From QHCF01 sp003244275 (lineage in GTDB: Bacteria; Actinomycetota; Acidimicrobiia; Acidimicrobiales; QHCF01): a stretch of DNA of 58,692 nucleotides. The notes beneath the pieces are model-generated. The model saw nothing but the letters and a program-made list of their open reading frames with translations, was not told the DNA's origin and searched no databases. The DNA lies in contig DAIROT010000009.1 in the NCBI GenBank assembly GCA_036806345.1, positions 1 to 58,692 on the forward strand. Direction: 5' to 3'. Of this stretch, positions 41,443-49,646 are shown piece by piece; positions within the stretch are counted from its first letter, which is position 1; each line of letters begins with the position of its first letter. A program made the translations under genes and the position numbers.

Positions 41443-42300
41443 TCATTCTCCCAGTTGGCGAGACCGCTCGGCGGCCGCCGCCACCGCCTCGATGAAGGCG
41501 GACCGGGTGGCCCTGGACTCCAGGACCCGCAAGCCAGCTGCGGTGGTTCCTCCTGCCGAGGTCACCGCCGCCCTCAACGCCTCCGGCTCCTGGTCTGACT
41601 CTGCCAGCAGGCGGGCCGAGCCCAGGAGGGTCTGCAGGACGAGCGATCTGCTCACCTCCCGCGGCAGGCCGACCAGGACGCCCGCCTCGATCAGAGCCTC
41701 GGCCACCAGGCACACGTAGGCTGGTCCCGACCCCGACAGCCCGGTCACCGCGTCCAAGAGGTGCTCGGGAACCCGAGTCACGGTGCCCACCGCCCCCAGG
41801 ATGGCCTCGGCCCAGGCCAGCGTGGCCTGATCGGCTCCGCTCCCACCGGCAATGGCGGCCGCCCCCGCGCCAATGAGCGCAGGCGTATTGGGCATGGCCC
41901 GGACCACGGCGGTGCGCTGGCCCAACCAGCCCTCCAGTTGGCCCAGGGTTGCTCCGGCCACGATGGACAGCGCCCGGTCGAAGCCCACGGCGGTTGCCGC
42001 CCGGGCACTGCGCTCGGCGTCGGTGGGCTTGACCGCCAACACCAGGCCGTCGCCAGCCGTCACGGCGTCGCTTACCACCAGTCCGGGATGCCGCTCACTC
42101 AGGGCCAAGCGCTGCTCAGCACGCTCCTCGACCACCAGCAGTGCCTCCGCTCCAGCCCAGCCCGACGCAATCAGCCCGGCGACCAGTGCCTCGCCCATCC
42201 GACCTCCGCCCAGCACCACCAACCGCGGCCTCAACCGGGGGTCCCACGGATGGAGGTGGGTGGGGAGCCGGCCCGAAGAACCTCCCGCCTCCACCCGCAC
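41443..42300 (-). CDS. proC: pyrroline-5-carboxylate reductase
   Basis: 285 aa. LVVLGGGRMGEALVAGLIAS G is the NADPH-binding start, AVKPTD the usual VKPQ-type motif, VRAMPNTPALIGAGAAAI follows, and GLSGSGPAYVCLVAEALIEA GVLVGLPR and TSAGGTTAAGLRVLE form the dimer/active site. It catalyses the last step of proline synthesis. About 26 N-terminal residues before the Rossmann strand are extra and the true start may be internal. Same order proC-HTH-rex as in other actinobacteria. Confidence 0.95.
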   Translation of the reverse strand: MRVEAGGSSGRLPTHLHPWDPRLRPRLVVLGGGRMGEALVAGLIASGWAGAEALLVVEERAEQRLALSERHPGLVVSDAVTAGDGLVLAVKPTDAERSARAATAVGFDRALSIVAGATLGQLEGWLGQRTAVVRAMPNTPALIGAGAAAIAGGSGADQATLAWAEAILGAVGTVTRVPEHLLDAVTGLSGSGPAYVCLVAEALIEAGVLVGLPREVSRSLVLQTLLGSARLLAESDQEPEALRAAVTSAGGTTAAGLRVLESRATRSAFIEAVAAAAERSRQLGE

Positions 42301-42390
42301 TTCCCCGAACGGATGGGCCGGTTCGCCCCTCGGGCCGGTTGGGGGACCGTAGCGCCACCTACCCGGGTCAGCAAGTTGGCCAAACCGTGG

Positions 42391-43638
42391 TCAGCACTCG
42401 ACGAGCTGGCGAGCAGTCAGGTCGGCATAGAGGCCTCTCAGGCGCGATGCCGCTACCGACCAGGTGTAACGCCGAGCGCGGGCAGCCCCATTGAGGGCCA
42501 TGTCAAGCGCCAAGGCGGGGTCGCTCAGCACCTTGGTGACCCCGGCCGCGAAGCACTCGGGGTCCCGGCGTTCGACCAGGAACCCGGTACGAGCGTGGTC
42601 GACGAGAGTGCGCAGGCCACCGACCGCCGACGCCACGACAGGCGTCCCACAGGCCGCCGCCTCCAGCGCCACCAACCCGAACGACTCCGAGCGGCTGGGG
42701 ACCAGGCAAACATCAGCCGCCCGATAGAAACTGGAAAGCAGTTCATGGGGCTGCGGAGGGAAAAAGCGAACGCGTCCGGACAGGCCGAGATCCTCCACCA
42801 GAGCGCCGACCCGGGCCAGCTCAGCGTGGCCCTGTGATCCACTCGGCCCTCCGACCACTACGAGCTCGGCATCCGCGAAGCCCTCCAGCGAAGCCAGGGT
42901 GGCTACCGCCACTGTCGCTCCCTTGAGCGGCTGGATGCGACCAACGAACAACAGCAGTGGCCGGTCAAGGGGTAGCCCCAGGGCCTTGCGGGCCTGGGGC
43001 CGGTAGCCAGGAGAGAAGAAGGCCTGATCGACACCGGGAGGAACGATATGGATCCGCGACGGGTCGGCATCGTACAGCTGGGCGATCTGGGCCGCCTCAA
43101 CGGAGCAGGAGGCGAGGACGGCATCCGAGCATCCGATCACCTGAGCCTCGGCCGCCGACCGCCGGGCCGGTTCGGCTGCTCCAACTTCGTCCGGGCCGGC
43201 CTCGGCCTTGACCCTGGCCAGAGTATGGAAGGTGGATACAAGGGGCAGATCCAGCTCATGTTTGATCAGGTGACCGGCCAGGCCTGACAGCCAGTAGTTG
43301 GCGTGGATGGCGTCCACGCCAGCTGACCCACCCTCTGGCCTGCTGGTCAGATGGTGCAGGACACCATCGGTGAACTCCTCCACCAGGCCGGCCAGGGCCT
43401 CCTTGCGGACCGCCGTCTGCGGGCCAGCCACCACATGGTGCACCCGAAGCCCGGGTTCCACCGCCACCGTGGGCGCCAAGGTCTCCGACCAGGCTCGCGT
43501 ATACACGTCGCATTCGACGCCGGCTCGGGCCAGGGCGCTCGACAACTCTCGCACGTAGACGCTCATGCCCCCACCATCTCCCACCCCGGGCTGAACCAGT
43601 GGAGAGCTGTGCATCGACAGGACGGCCAAGCGGCGCAT
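42391..43638 (-). CDS. mshA: GT4 glycosyltransferase, MshA-like (D-inositol-3-phosphate N-acetylglucosaminyltransferase)
   Basis: 415 aa. MHSSPLVQPGVGDGGGMSVY VRELSSALA is close to the diagnostic MshA N-terminus. Then HANYWLSGLAGHLIKHELDL PLVSTFHTLARVKAEAG, VPPGVDQAFFSP, LLFVGRIQPLKG and the donor-site PSRSESFGLVALEAAACGTP VVASAVGG. MshA starts mycothiol synthesis by joining GlcNAc to inositol-3-phosphate. Substrate is assigned by similarity; no other mycothiol genes lie in the window. Confidence 0.85.
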   Translation of the reverse strand: MRRLAVLSMHSSPLVQPGVGDGGGMSVYVRELSSALARAGVECDVYTRAWSETLAPTVAVEPGLRVHHVVAGPQTAVRKEALAGLVEEFTDGVLHHLTSRPEGGSAGVDAIHANYWLSGLAGHLIKHELDLPLVSTFHTLARVKAEAGPDEVGAAEPARRSAAEAQVIGCSDAVLASCSVEAAQIAQLYDADPSRIHIVPPGVDQAFFSPGYRPQARKALGLPLDRPLLLFVGRIQPLKGATVAVATLASLEGFADAELVVVGGPSGSQGHAELARVGALVEDLGLSGRVRFFPPQPHELLSSFYRAADVCLVPSRSESFGLVALEAAACGTPVVASAVGGLRTLVDHARTGFLVERRDPECFAAGVTKVLSDPALALDMALNGAARARRYTWSVAASRLRGLYADLTARQLVEC

Positions 43639-43644
43639 TGACCG

Positions 43645-43986
43645 TCACCCTATCCGGTCGCCATTTTGATACCGGAAGGAGGCGTAGACTCTGATCAGGA
43701 CCTGCTTTTGATCCTCCGTCAAGTACGGGTCTCGTAGAATCTCGCCGGCCAGGTCGGGGTGGTCCCCACGCTCCTCCAAAATGCCGGCCCGGACGTAGAG
43801 GGTTTCGGCTGAGATCCTCAGGGCGAGGGCGATCTGCTGGAGGATCTCGGCCGAGGGGTGACGCAGGCCTCGCTCGATCTGGCTCAGGTAGGGATTGGAG
43901 ATACCGGCCAGCTCGGAGAGGCGCCGCAGCGACAAACGGGCGCCATTGCGCTGTTCACGGATGAACTCGCCCAGAGGCGACAGCAC
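43645..43986 (-). CDS. XRE-family transcriptional regulator
   Basis: 113 aa. N-terminal Cro/CI-type HTH: FIREQRNGARLSLRRLSELA GISNPYLSQIERGLRHPSAE ILQQIALAL. The C-terminal part contains DPYLTEDQKQVLIRVYASFR, a motif found in a conserved actinobacterial subgroup. It lies between the MshA-like and YbjQ genes; targets unknown. Confidence 0.87.
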   Translation of the reverse strand: MLSPLGEFIREQRNGARLSLRRLSELAGISNPYLSQIERGLRHPSAEILQQIALALRISAETLYVRAGILEERGDHPDLAGEILRDPYLTEDQKQVLIRVYASFRYQNGDRIG

Positions 43987-44019
43987 GTCACCACCACCAA
44001 AGAGGGCTGACCGTCAGGC

Positions 44020-44838
44020 TCAGCGTTGCATGCCGAGCACCAGGGAGGGCGCCGCCATGGGAACCTTGGTGGGCAAAGGGCGCACGGCGGTGCCCACGGC
44101 CAGGAACTCAACGGCGTGCTCGCCCCAGACATGGGTGTTCTCGACCAGGTTGACCCCGACTATGCCTTCGGCCTGGGCTCGCTCGGCCTCAGCCTGCATC
44201 CGGGCCATGGCCAGCTCACGGGCGTCATACACCGCCTGGGTGAAGTTGGGCAGCTCCACATTGCGACCGGCCTGGCGCATGGCCTGCATGGCCCCTTGGT
44301 GAGCCACGTGATACACGCACGTCCCGAGGACGAAGGCCAACGGCAGATACCCGGCTCGGGACAAGGTGAAGAAGTCCTGTCCGGTCAGGTCGGAGGTGAA
44401 TGGCTTCCCGGCGGGAGTCCGGTAGGCACCCGGATGGGCAATCGAGCGAACGGCCGTCCCTACCGCCATGAACTCGGCCATGCCGGCCGCACCGGCGTAG
44501 AAGCGCATGTTGAGGCGAACACCCACCACGCCGTCGGCCCCCAGAGTCTCGGCTTCTGCCTCCATGCGGGCCATGGCCAGCTCCCTGGCTTCGTACATGG
44601 CTGTGGTCAGCACCGTGAGCTCCTGGCTCTGGTTCCACCGGGCTACCTGGATACCGATGTGGTAGACGGAGCTGCCCACCACCAGGCCGAGAGGGGCAAA
44701 GCCACACTCCTTGACGAGAACGAACTCGTTGACTGACAGGTCGCTGGTGAACAGCGACGGTGAGCCGTCAGTGCGATTGGACTCGGCCAGGCGGGCAAGG
44801 GCAGTCGGCGGCAATGCCGAGGTGGCTTCAGCGGTCAT
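44020..44838 (-). CDS. tandem YbjQ-type (DUF74, heavy-metal-binding-domain) protein
   Basis: 272 aa made of two homologous halves. Half one (about 25-135): LFTSDLSVNEFVLVKECGFA PLGLVVGSSVYHIG...YEARELAMARMEAEA ETLGADGVVGVRLNM..MAEFMAVGTAVR. Half two (about 145-255): FTSDLTGQDFFTLSRAGYLP LAFVLGTCVYHVA...YDARELAMARMQAEA ERAQAEGIVGVNL..AVEFLAVGTAVR. The duplicated DUF74 fold normally forms a pentameric ring as a single copy. Function unknown. A GGAGGGA Shine-Dalgarno precedes ATG 44838. It follows the 144-aa hypothetical gene, probably co-transcribed. Confidence 0.9.
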   Translation of the reverse strand: MTAEATSALPPTALARLAESNRTDGSPSLFTSDLSVNEFVLVKECGFAPLGLVVGSSVYHIGIQVARWNQSQELTVLTTAMYEARELAMARMEAEAETLGADGVVGVRLNMRFYAGAAGMAEFMAVGTAVRSIAHPGAYRTPAGKPFTSDLTGQDFFTLSRAGYLPLAFVLGTCVYHVAHQGAMQAMRQAGRNVELPNFTQAVYDARELAMARMQAEAERAQAEGIVGVNLVENTHVWGEHAVEFLAVGTAVRPLPTKVPMAAPSLVLGMQR

Positions 44839-44872
44839 GGCGGTCCCTCCGGATGAGTCGCAGCAGTTTGCT

Positions 44873-44902
44873 GGCTCCTACCAGTATGGCTCCTACCAGT
44901 AT
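44873..44902. repeat. 15-bp direct repeat upstream of the YbjQ gene
   Basis: Two adjacent copies of GGCTCCTACCAGTAT (44873-44887 and 44888-44902), 35 bp upstream of the start codon. Further short GTCCCTCAG repeats follow toward 44960. Another instance of the short-tandem-repeat theme of this window. Confidence 0.8.
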
Positions 44903-44960
44903 GGTCGGTGAGTCCGGTGGCTACAGGCCGAGTCAGGTCAGGTCCCTCAGCTCACGTCCC

Positions 44961-45395
44961 TCAGGTCAGTAGCTGAGACAGAGCGGCTCTGGCGCTGGCG
45001 CTCCGGCTGGCCGTCTCGACCAGGTGGGCACTCAGGGCGTCGATCCATTCCGCCAACTCGACCTGGTCACTGCGCAGGCTGATCCCGCGTACGACGTGTC
45101 CAATGGAGGCCTCGAGGCCATGGCTGGCCCTGGCCAGAGTGTAAACCCGGTCGTCGAGGCTCACCTCTATCCGGCGGATGTCGGGTGTCGAGCGCAGCAG
45201 GTGCTTGCCGGTCACACAGCGAACATGGCCGGGAAGGGCATCCGCCAGTTTGCGCCCCAGGACGGTCACAAACGTCCCCACCTCGCCCGCGTCCGCCCTC
45301 ACCATGGCCGCCAACATGTCGAAGCTCAGGTCATTGTCGGGGTTCGGGTCGGCCGGCGAGTCGTCGGGTGATGGAACAGGGGCGGGAGGTTCCAT
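44961..45395 (-). CDS. conserved hypothetical protein
   Basis: 144 aa. An acidic Pro-rich N-terminus (1-25) precedes a helical/beta domain with VRADAGEVGTFVTVLGRKLA, LPGHVRCVTGKHLL and RRIEVSLDDRVYTLARASHG LEASIGHVVRGI. I do not know a named family. It lies immediately upstream of the double YbjQ gene, in an arrangement consistent with one operon. Confidence 0.7.
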   Translation of the reverse strand: MEPPAPVPSPDDSPADPNPDNDLSFDMLAAMVRADAGEVGTFVTVLGRKLADALPGHVRCVTGKHLLRSTPDIRRIEVSLDDRVYTLARASHGLEASIGHVVRGISLRSDQVELAEWIDALSAHLVETASRSASARAALSQLLT

Positions 45396-45482
45396 GTCCT
45401 ATCTCCTATCACTCCGGATACCGGTGCTGGAGGCGCCAGCTGCCGAACGATCAAAATCGCTGATTCCCGGTACCGTTGGAGG

Positions 45483-47141
45483 GTGAGCGGGGTGGACATC
45501 AGTGGCCGCATTCCAAGGCCCGGGCAGGTACTGGCCGGCCGATACCGCCTCCAGGAGATCATCGCCCGAGGGGGCATGGCCGAGGTGTGGGATGCGGTCG
45601 ATGTCCTCCTTGCTCGGCCAGTTGCCGTGAAGATGCCCCTCGCCCGGTTGGAAGGCCAGGAGATATTTCGCCAGCGCTTCCAGCGAGAGGCGATCGCAGC
45701 CGCCAGCCTCACCCATCCCAATGTTGTAGCCATCTACGACACCGGAGTCGACGCCAGCCACAGCTTCATCGTCATGGAGCGGGTACGAGGTAGGAGTCTC
45801 CTCCAGGTCTTGGCCGACGGCGGTGCCCTGTCAGCCCCCAGGTCGGTGGCCATGGCCGTTCAGGTGGCCACCGCGTTGGACTTTGCCCATCGGGCCGGTG
45901 TCATTCACCGGGACGTCAAACCGGCCAACATCTTGCTAACCGAGGACGACTCCGTGAAGGTGACCGACTTCGGCATCGCCAAGGCGGCACGTGACGAGGA
46001 CCTGACCCTGAGCGGTGTCACCCTGGGGACGGCCCGTTACCTGGCCCCTGAGCAGGTGGAGGGGAAGCCGGTTGACCGTCGCTGCGACATCTACTCGCTC
46101 GGCGTGGTCATCTTCGAGATGCTGTGCGGGCGAACCCCCTTTGATGCCGACACCGACCTGGCCCTGGCGGTGAAGCACGTGTGGGCCGAGCCGCCCGCCC
46201 CGACGACGATCGTCCCGGGAATTCCCCTCTGGCTGGAGGCGGTGGTCCTGCGGGCCCTGGCCAAGTCCCCCGACGACCGCTACCCGACGGCTGCCGACCT
46301 GGCTAAGGAACTCAGGAACGGGGAGCCGGCTCTGTCCGGGCTCATCACCGCCGAGCGCCCGGCCGAGACCGCATACCAGCGCCTGAGCCGGCCAGCCCGC
46401 GCCAGCGCGACGGTCACCCTCAACCGCCCAGGGTGGCCCCCGAGCGAGCGGGGTGGAAGTCCCGGCGACCATGGTCGGAGCCCGAGCGACCGGCGCCACG
46501 GCCCGAGCGACCGGCTCCAGGACCCGAGCGCCCGCGACAGCGGGCCTAGCCAACGCCAGCGTGGCGCCAATCGACCCAACACCCGACGCCTGGTGCCGGC
46601 GGTCGCGGCGGTGGTGCTGGTGGCAGCCATCATCGCGGCCGTGGTGCTCGTCCTCCATGCCCGGCCCTTAACGGCGCCGGCCCCTGGGGCCTCGGCCACC
46701 GCTCCGGCAGTGTCTGACATACGTGTCATCGGGGCCACCGCCTTTGATCCCATGGGGGACGGCATGGAGGACGACGCTGACCTGGCCAAGCTCTACGACG
46801 GCAATCCGGCCACCTCCTGGCACACTGACCAGTACGCCACCCAGGACTTCGGCCATCTCAAGCAGGGGGTGGGCTTCGTCCTTGAACTCTCCAGCGGCCA
46901 GCGCCTGGGCCACCTCACCTTGGTGACCTCAACCCCGGGCTGGGATGCCAAGGCCTACGTGTCCGGCGCCCCAAAGACCGACCTGGCCGCCTGGGGATCT
47001 CCGGCGGCGGCCGCCACCAACGTCTCTGGCCGCGTCTCGGTTGATCTGCGAGGTCGCTCGGGAGCCGCAGTGCTGGTCTGGATCACCCGGCTGGGACCGG
47101 GCCGCCAGGTAAGCGTGGGCGAAGCTCGCCTTACCGGCTGA
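45483..47141 (+). CDS. receptor-like Ser/Thr protein kinase with C-terminal discoidin-like domain
   Basis: 552 aa from GTG 45483. Kinase domain residues 15-280: glycine loop ARGGMAEVW, VAVKMPLAR with catalytic Lys, VIHRDVKPANILL, VTDFGIAKA, GTARYLAPEQ and CDIYSLGVVIFEMLCGRTPF, so it should be active. A Ser/Arg/Gly-rich juxtamembrane stretch (about 320-365, repeated PSDR/PSER) precedes a TM helix near 368-396 (LVPAVAAVVLVAAIIAAVVL V). The outer part (about 410-552) has KLYDGNPATSWHTDQYATQD F and LTLVTSTPGWDAKAYVSGAP, resembling the F5/8-type sugar-binding fold found in MurJ-linked mycobacterial proteins. It is distinct from pknB elsewhere in the window. The 3' end overlaps the PAP2 gene by 11 bp. 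Confidence 0.87.
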   Translation: MSGVDISGRIPRPGQVLAGRYRLQEIIARGGMAEVWDAVDVLLARPVAVKMPLARLEGQEIFRQRFQREAIAAASLTHPNVVAIYDTGVDASHSFIVMERVRGRSLLQVLADGGALSAPRSVAMAVQVATALDFAHRAGVIHRDVKPANILLTEDDSVKVTDFGIAKAARDEDLTLSGVTLGTARYLAPEQVEGKPVDRRCDIYSLGVVIFEMLCGRTPFDADTDLALAVKHVWAEPPAPTTIVPGIPLWLEAVVLRALAKSPDDRYPTAADLAKELRNGEPALSGLITAERPAETAYQRLSRPARASATVTLNRPGWPPSERGGSPGDHGRSPSDRRHGPSDRLQDPSARDSGPSQRQRGANRPNTRRLVPAVAAVVLVAAIIAAVVLVLHARPLTAPAPGASATAPAVSDIRVIGATAFDPMGDGMEDDADLAKLYDGNPATSWHTDQYATQDFGHLKQGVGFVLELSSGQRLGHLTLVTSTPGWDAKAYVSGAPKTDLAAWGSPAAAATNVSGRVSVDLRGRSGAAVLVWITRLGPGRQVSVGEARLTG

Positions 47142-47751
47142 TCGGCCCGGAGAGGCGTCTACCGGCCACTGTGACCAGCGCCTGGAGCGGAGTTCGGACC
47201 AGGCGCCTGGTCCCCACCGTCACCAAGGGCCGCAGGAGGAGCACCACCAATGCGTCAATGGCCGCCCCGATGAGCAGGCCGGCTCCCACATCGCCGGGGT
47301 AGTGAACGCCGGCGTAGACCCGGGAGAAGGCCAGGAGAAGCGCCGCCACCAGCGCCGCCAGACCCAGACGGCGGCTGACCAGGAATACGCCGGCCACCAG
47401 GGCACCCCCGATCATGGCGTGGTCACTCGGGAAGGAGGCATCATTGGCACAGCTGAGCAGCACCAGGGTGTGATGGAAGACATGACACGGTCGGGTCCGG
47501 TTCACCGCCCCTCCAATGACCCGGTTGGCACCCAGAGCTACCACGGCACCGGCACCACCCAGCCAGGCGGTGGCCACCCGGCGAGGGGAGTCCGGTCCCC
47601 GGCGAGCCGAGAACCACCAGGCGCCCACCATGGCGGCCGCCAGCAGGACCAGGCCACCCCACAGGGCGTAGGCCGCCAGGAAGGAGTGCAGCCACGAGGT
47701 GTCCCTCGAGAAATGGTTGATGTCGAGATACCAGCTGGTGTCGGTGCTCAT
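47131..47751 (-). CDS. PAP2-family membrane phosphatase
   Basis: 206 aa from ATG 47751 (MSTDTSWYLDINHFSRDTSW). Phosphatase motifs: KxxxxxxRP-like motif seen as GGAVNRTRPCHV, PSDHAMIGGALVAG (normally PSGH), and SRVYAGVHYPGDVGAGLLIG (SR-x5-H-x3-D). Five to six membrane helices. Members dephosphorylate lipid phosphates such as undecaprenyl diphosphate or phosphatidate. GTG/ATG starts further upstream exist. Convergent with the kinase gene. Confidence 0.87.
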   Translation of the reverse strand: MSTDTSWYLDINHFSRDTSWLHSFLAAYALWGGLVLLAAAMVGAWWFSARRGPDSPRRVATAWLGGAGAVVALGANRVIGGAVNRTRPCHVFHHTLVLLSCANDASFPSDHAMIGGALVAGVFLVSRRLGLAALVAALLLAFSRVYAGVHYPGDVGAGLLIGAAIDALVVLLLRPLVTVGTRRLVRTPLQALVTVAGRRLSGPISR

Positions 47752-47868
47752 GGCGGCAGCCAACCTAGGTCCCATGGTGGCCGAGGCGACAGCCGGCGGG
47801 CGCAGAGTCACTCAGCCGGGACTCAGCAAGGAGTCGGCCCGGCCCTCCGCCAGGGGTTCTACCGGCGG

Positions 47869-48726
47869 TCACACTGAGCCGGCCCCGGGCGATCGGCTCG
47901 CTCCACCGTCCAGACAGCATCGCCCGAGGTCGAATGTTTCGCTCACTCGGGTCGCCCAGTAGGCGCTCACATGGGGACTGTGGCTGGGGTCGATGACCCG
48001 GCCCACCGGGACGATGGCAACCACTTGAGCGCCGGCCCGATGCAGGGCGGCGGCTGCGCTCTGGGCCCGAGCCCCCGACGTGAAGGTGTCGTCGACCAGC
48101 AGTACCCGGTCACCGTCGACCGGTCGGCAGGTGGAAAATCCGTTCACGCTGGCTCTGGTGTGTCCCAACCGACCAGGACCGCGGCACAGAGTGGGCCGGT
48201 GCCGGGCGGCCAACTCACGCACCTGACCAAGGGCCGCCTCCAGGGGATGGGTACCGGTTCGCCCGGTTGACGAAGGCACGGTGCTCAGGTAGTCCCACCC
48301 TGTACCTGCCGCTGTCCGGAGGCAGTCGCCGTGGTCCACCAGGAAGCGGACCAGGAGGGTGGTCACGGACCTGGCGGCCCGGCGTCGACTGTCCTGTCGA
48401 GCCGCGTCTTTGTACCGGCGGAGGCAATCGTGGAGCGGGCTGCGGACCACGTACAGGCTCATCGGCACCACCAGCGGGCAGACCCATCCGAGCTGGCCGG
48501 CCACCCGGGCACAGGACCAACAGGTGGCAAAGCCGGGGCGGGGGCAACCGTGGCACAAGGCGCACACGCCAGGGCCACTCGGTGGCACCGGCCGGCACAG
48601 GCGAGCCAGGGCATCAGCCAGGCCGAAGTCAGCTGGGCCGAAGTCAGCTGGGCCTAAGTCAGCTGGGCCTAAGTCAGCTGGCGGAGTGGAGGCGAATCGA
48701 GTATCGCTGAGCAGGGCGCCGGCCAC
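47869..48726 (-). CDS. comF: ComF-family phosphoribosyltransferase-like protein
   Basis: 285 aa. An N-terminal Cys cluster (CALCHGCPRPGFATCWSCAR) gives the usual ComF zinc-finger part. YVVRSPLHDCLRRYKDA and the PRPP-type loop RVLLVDDTFTSGARAQSAAA AL identify the family. The first ~40 residues contain a repeat of ADLGP/ADFGP pentads encoded by four 15-bp units. It lies downstream of dprA (10-bp gap). ComF is tied to DNA uptake in naturally competent bacteria, but homologues occur widely and the biochemical role is unclear. Confidence 0.87.
   Translation of the reverse strand: MAGALLSDTRFASTPPADLGPADLGPADFGPADFGLADALARLCRPVPPSGPGVCALCHGCPRPGFATCWSCARVAGQLGWVCPLVVPMSLYVVRSPLHDCLRRYKDAARQDSRRRAARSVTTLLVRFLVDHGDCLRTAAGTGWDYLSTVPSSTGRTGTHPLEAALGQVRELAARHRPTLCRGPGRLGHTRASVNGFSTCRPVDGDRVLLVDDTFTSGARAQSAAAALHRAGAQVVAIVPVGRVIDPSHSPHVSAYWATRVSETFDLGRCCLDGGASRSPGAGSV
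48621..48680. repeat. 15-bp tandem repeat inside comF
   Basis: Two units GGCCGAAGTCAGCTG (48621, 48636) followed by two GGCCTAAGTCAGCTG (48651, 48666). They keep the comF frame and encode the ADLGP/ADFGP pentapeptides. Confidence 0.88.
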
Positions 48727-48735
48727 GGACCCTCC

Positions 48736-49560
48736 TCACAGCAACCGTAGCTGCTCGGGTCCCGACACCGAGGGCGACGGCTGCCCCTTGGTCGTCGCCT
48801 CGAGGCGGGCCTGTCGATCCAGGATGCCCACCAGTCCGCCCAGGTCCCCGACCACCGCCACGCCATTGCGTGCGGCCACAGCCCGGGCCCACGCCTCAGC
48901 TCCGACCAGCTCATCGGGCAGGACCACCAGCCTGCCCTGACCGAGGGCCAGGCGGGCCTGGTGGCGGGCTCCGCTGGTGGCTGATGCCTCCACCACCACG
49001 GTGGCCAGGGCCAACCCGGCCGATACCGCGTTGCGCATGGGGAAGGTCGTCCGGGTGGGTCCGGCGGTGGGCCAGAACTGGGACACGAGACCGCCAGAGC
49101 CAGCGATTCGCTCGGCCAGCGCGGCGTTCTCCGCGGGGTACATGCGCTCGATCCCGGTGCCGAGCACCGCCACCGTACGCCCCCCGGCCTCCAAGGCGCC
49201 CAGGTGGGCGGCGGAGTCGATGCCCCGGGCCAGACCGGACACCACGGTGAAGCCGGCCTCGGCCAGGACCCGAGCCATGGCCCCAGCTCGGGCCCTGGCC
49301 GCCGGCGACGGTAACCGGGTCCCCACCACCGCGACCGCTCGCCAGTCGGCCGGGACCAGCGTGCCCCGCAGAAACAAGAACGGCGGTCGGGCGGCCACCG
49401 TACGTAGATTGGCTGGGTACTCCGGGTCGAGCACAGTGACCAGGCGGATACCCGCCAGCGTGGCCCTCCGGTGCTCGGGCATAGCCCGCCACCGCCGCAG
49501 AGCGGCCGCCGCCGCCTCACCCTGGCGGAAGCCTGCCCATGAATCTGGCGACTTGCCCAC
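48736..49560 (-). CDS. dprA: DNA-processing protein DprA (Smf)
   Basis: 274 aa. Rossmann-type ssDNA-binding core: VAVVGTRLPSPAARARAGAM, VVSGLARGIDSAAHLGALEA GG, VAVLGTGIERMYPAENAAL and FPMRNAVSAGLALATVVVEA SATSGARHQA. The N-terminal part is short and no winged-helix (Z-DNA-like) C-terminal domain is seen. DprA loads RecA on incoming single-stranded DNA. It is followed by comF, giving a two-gene competence-like operon without visible comEA/EC partners in the window. Confidence 0.9.
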   Translation of the reverse strand: MGKSPDSWAGFRQGEAAAAALRRWRAMPEHRRATLAGIRLVTVLDPEYPANLRTVAARPPFLFLRGTLVPADWRAVAVVGTRLPSPAARARAGAMARVLAEAGFTVVSGLARGIDSAAHLGALEAGGRTVAVLGTGIERMYPAENAALAERIAGSGGLVSQFWPTAGPTRTTFPMRNAVSAGLALATVVVEASATSGARHQARLALGQGRLVVLPDELVGAEAWARAVAARNGVAVVGDLGGLVGILDRQARLEATTKGQPSPSVSGPEQLRLL

Positions 49561-49646
49561 CTCACGACCGTAACGCTGGGGTGTGACTCTGTACCCTGGG
49601 ACCCGGTGTCGGGGCCTTCCAGGCTGGGCCTTCTAGCATCGGCCCA

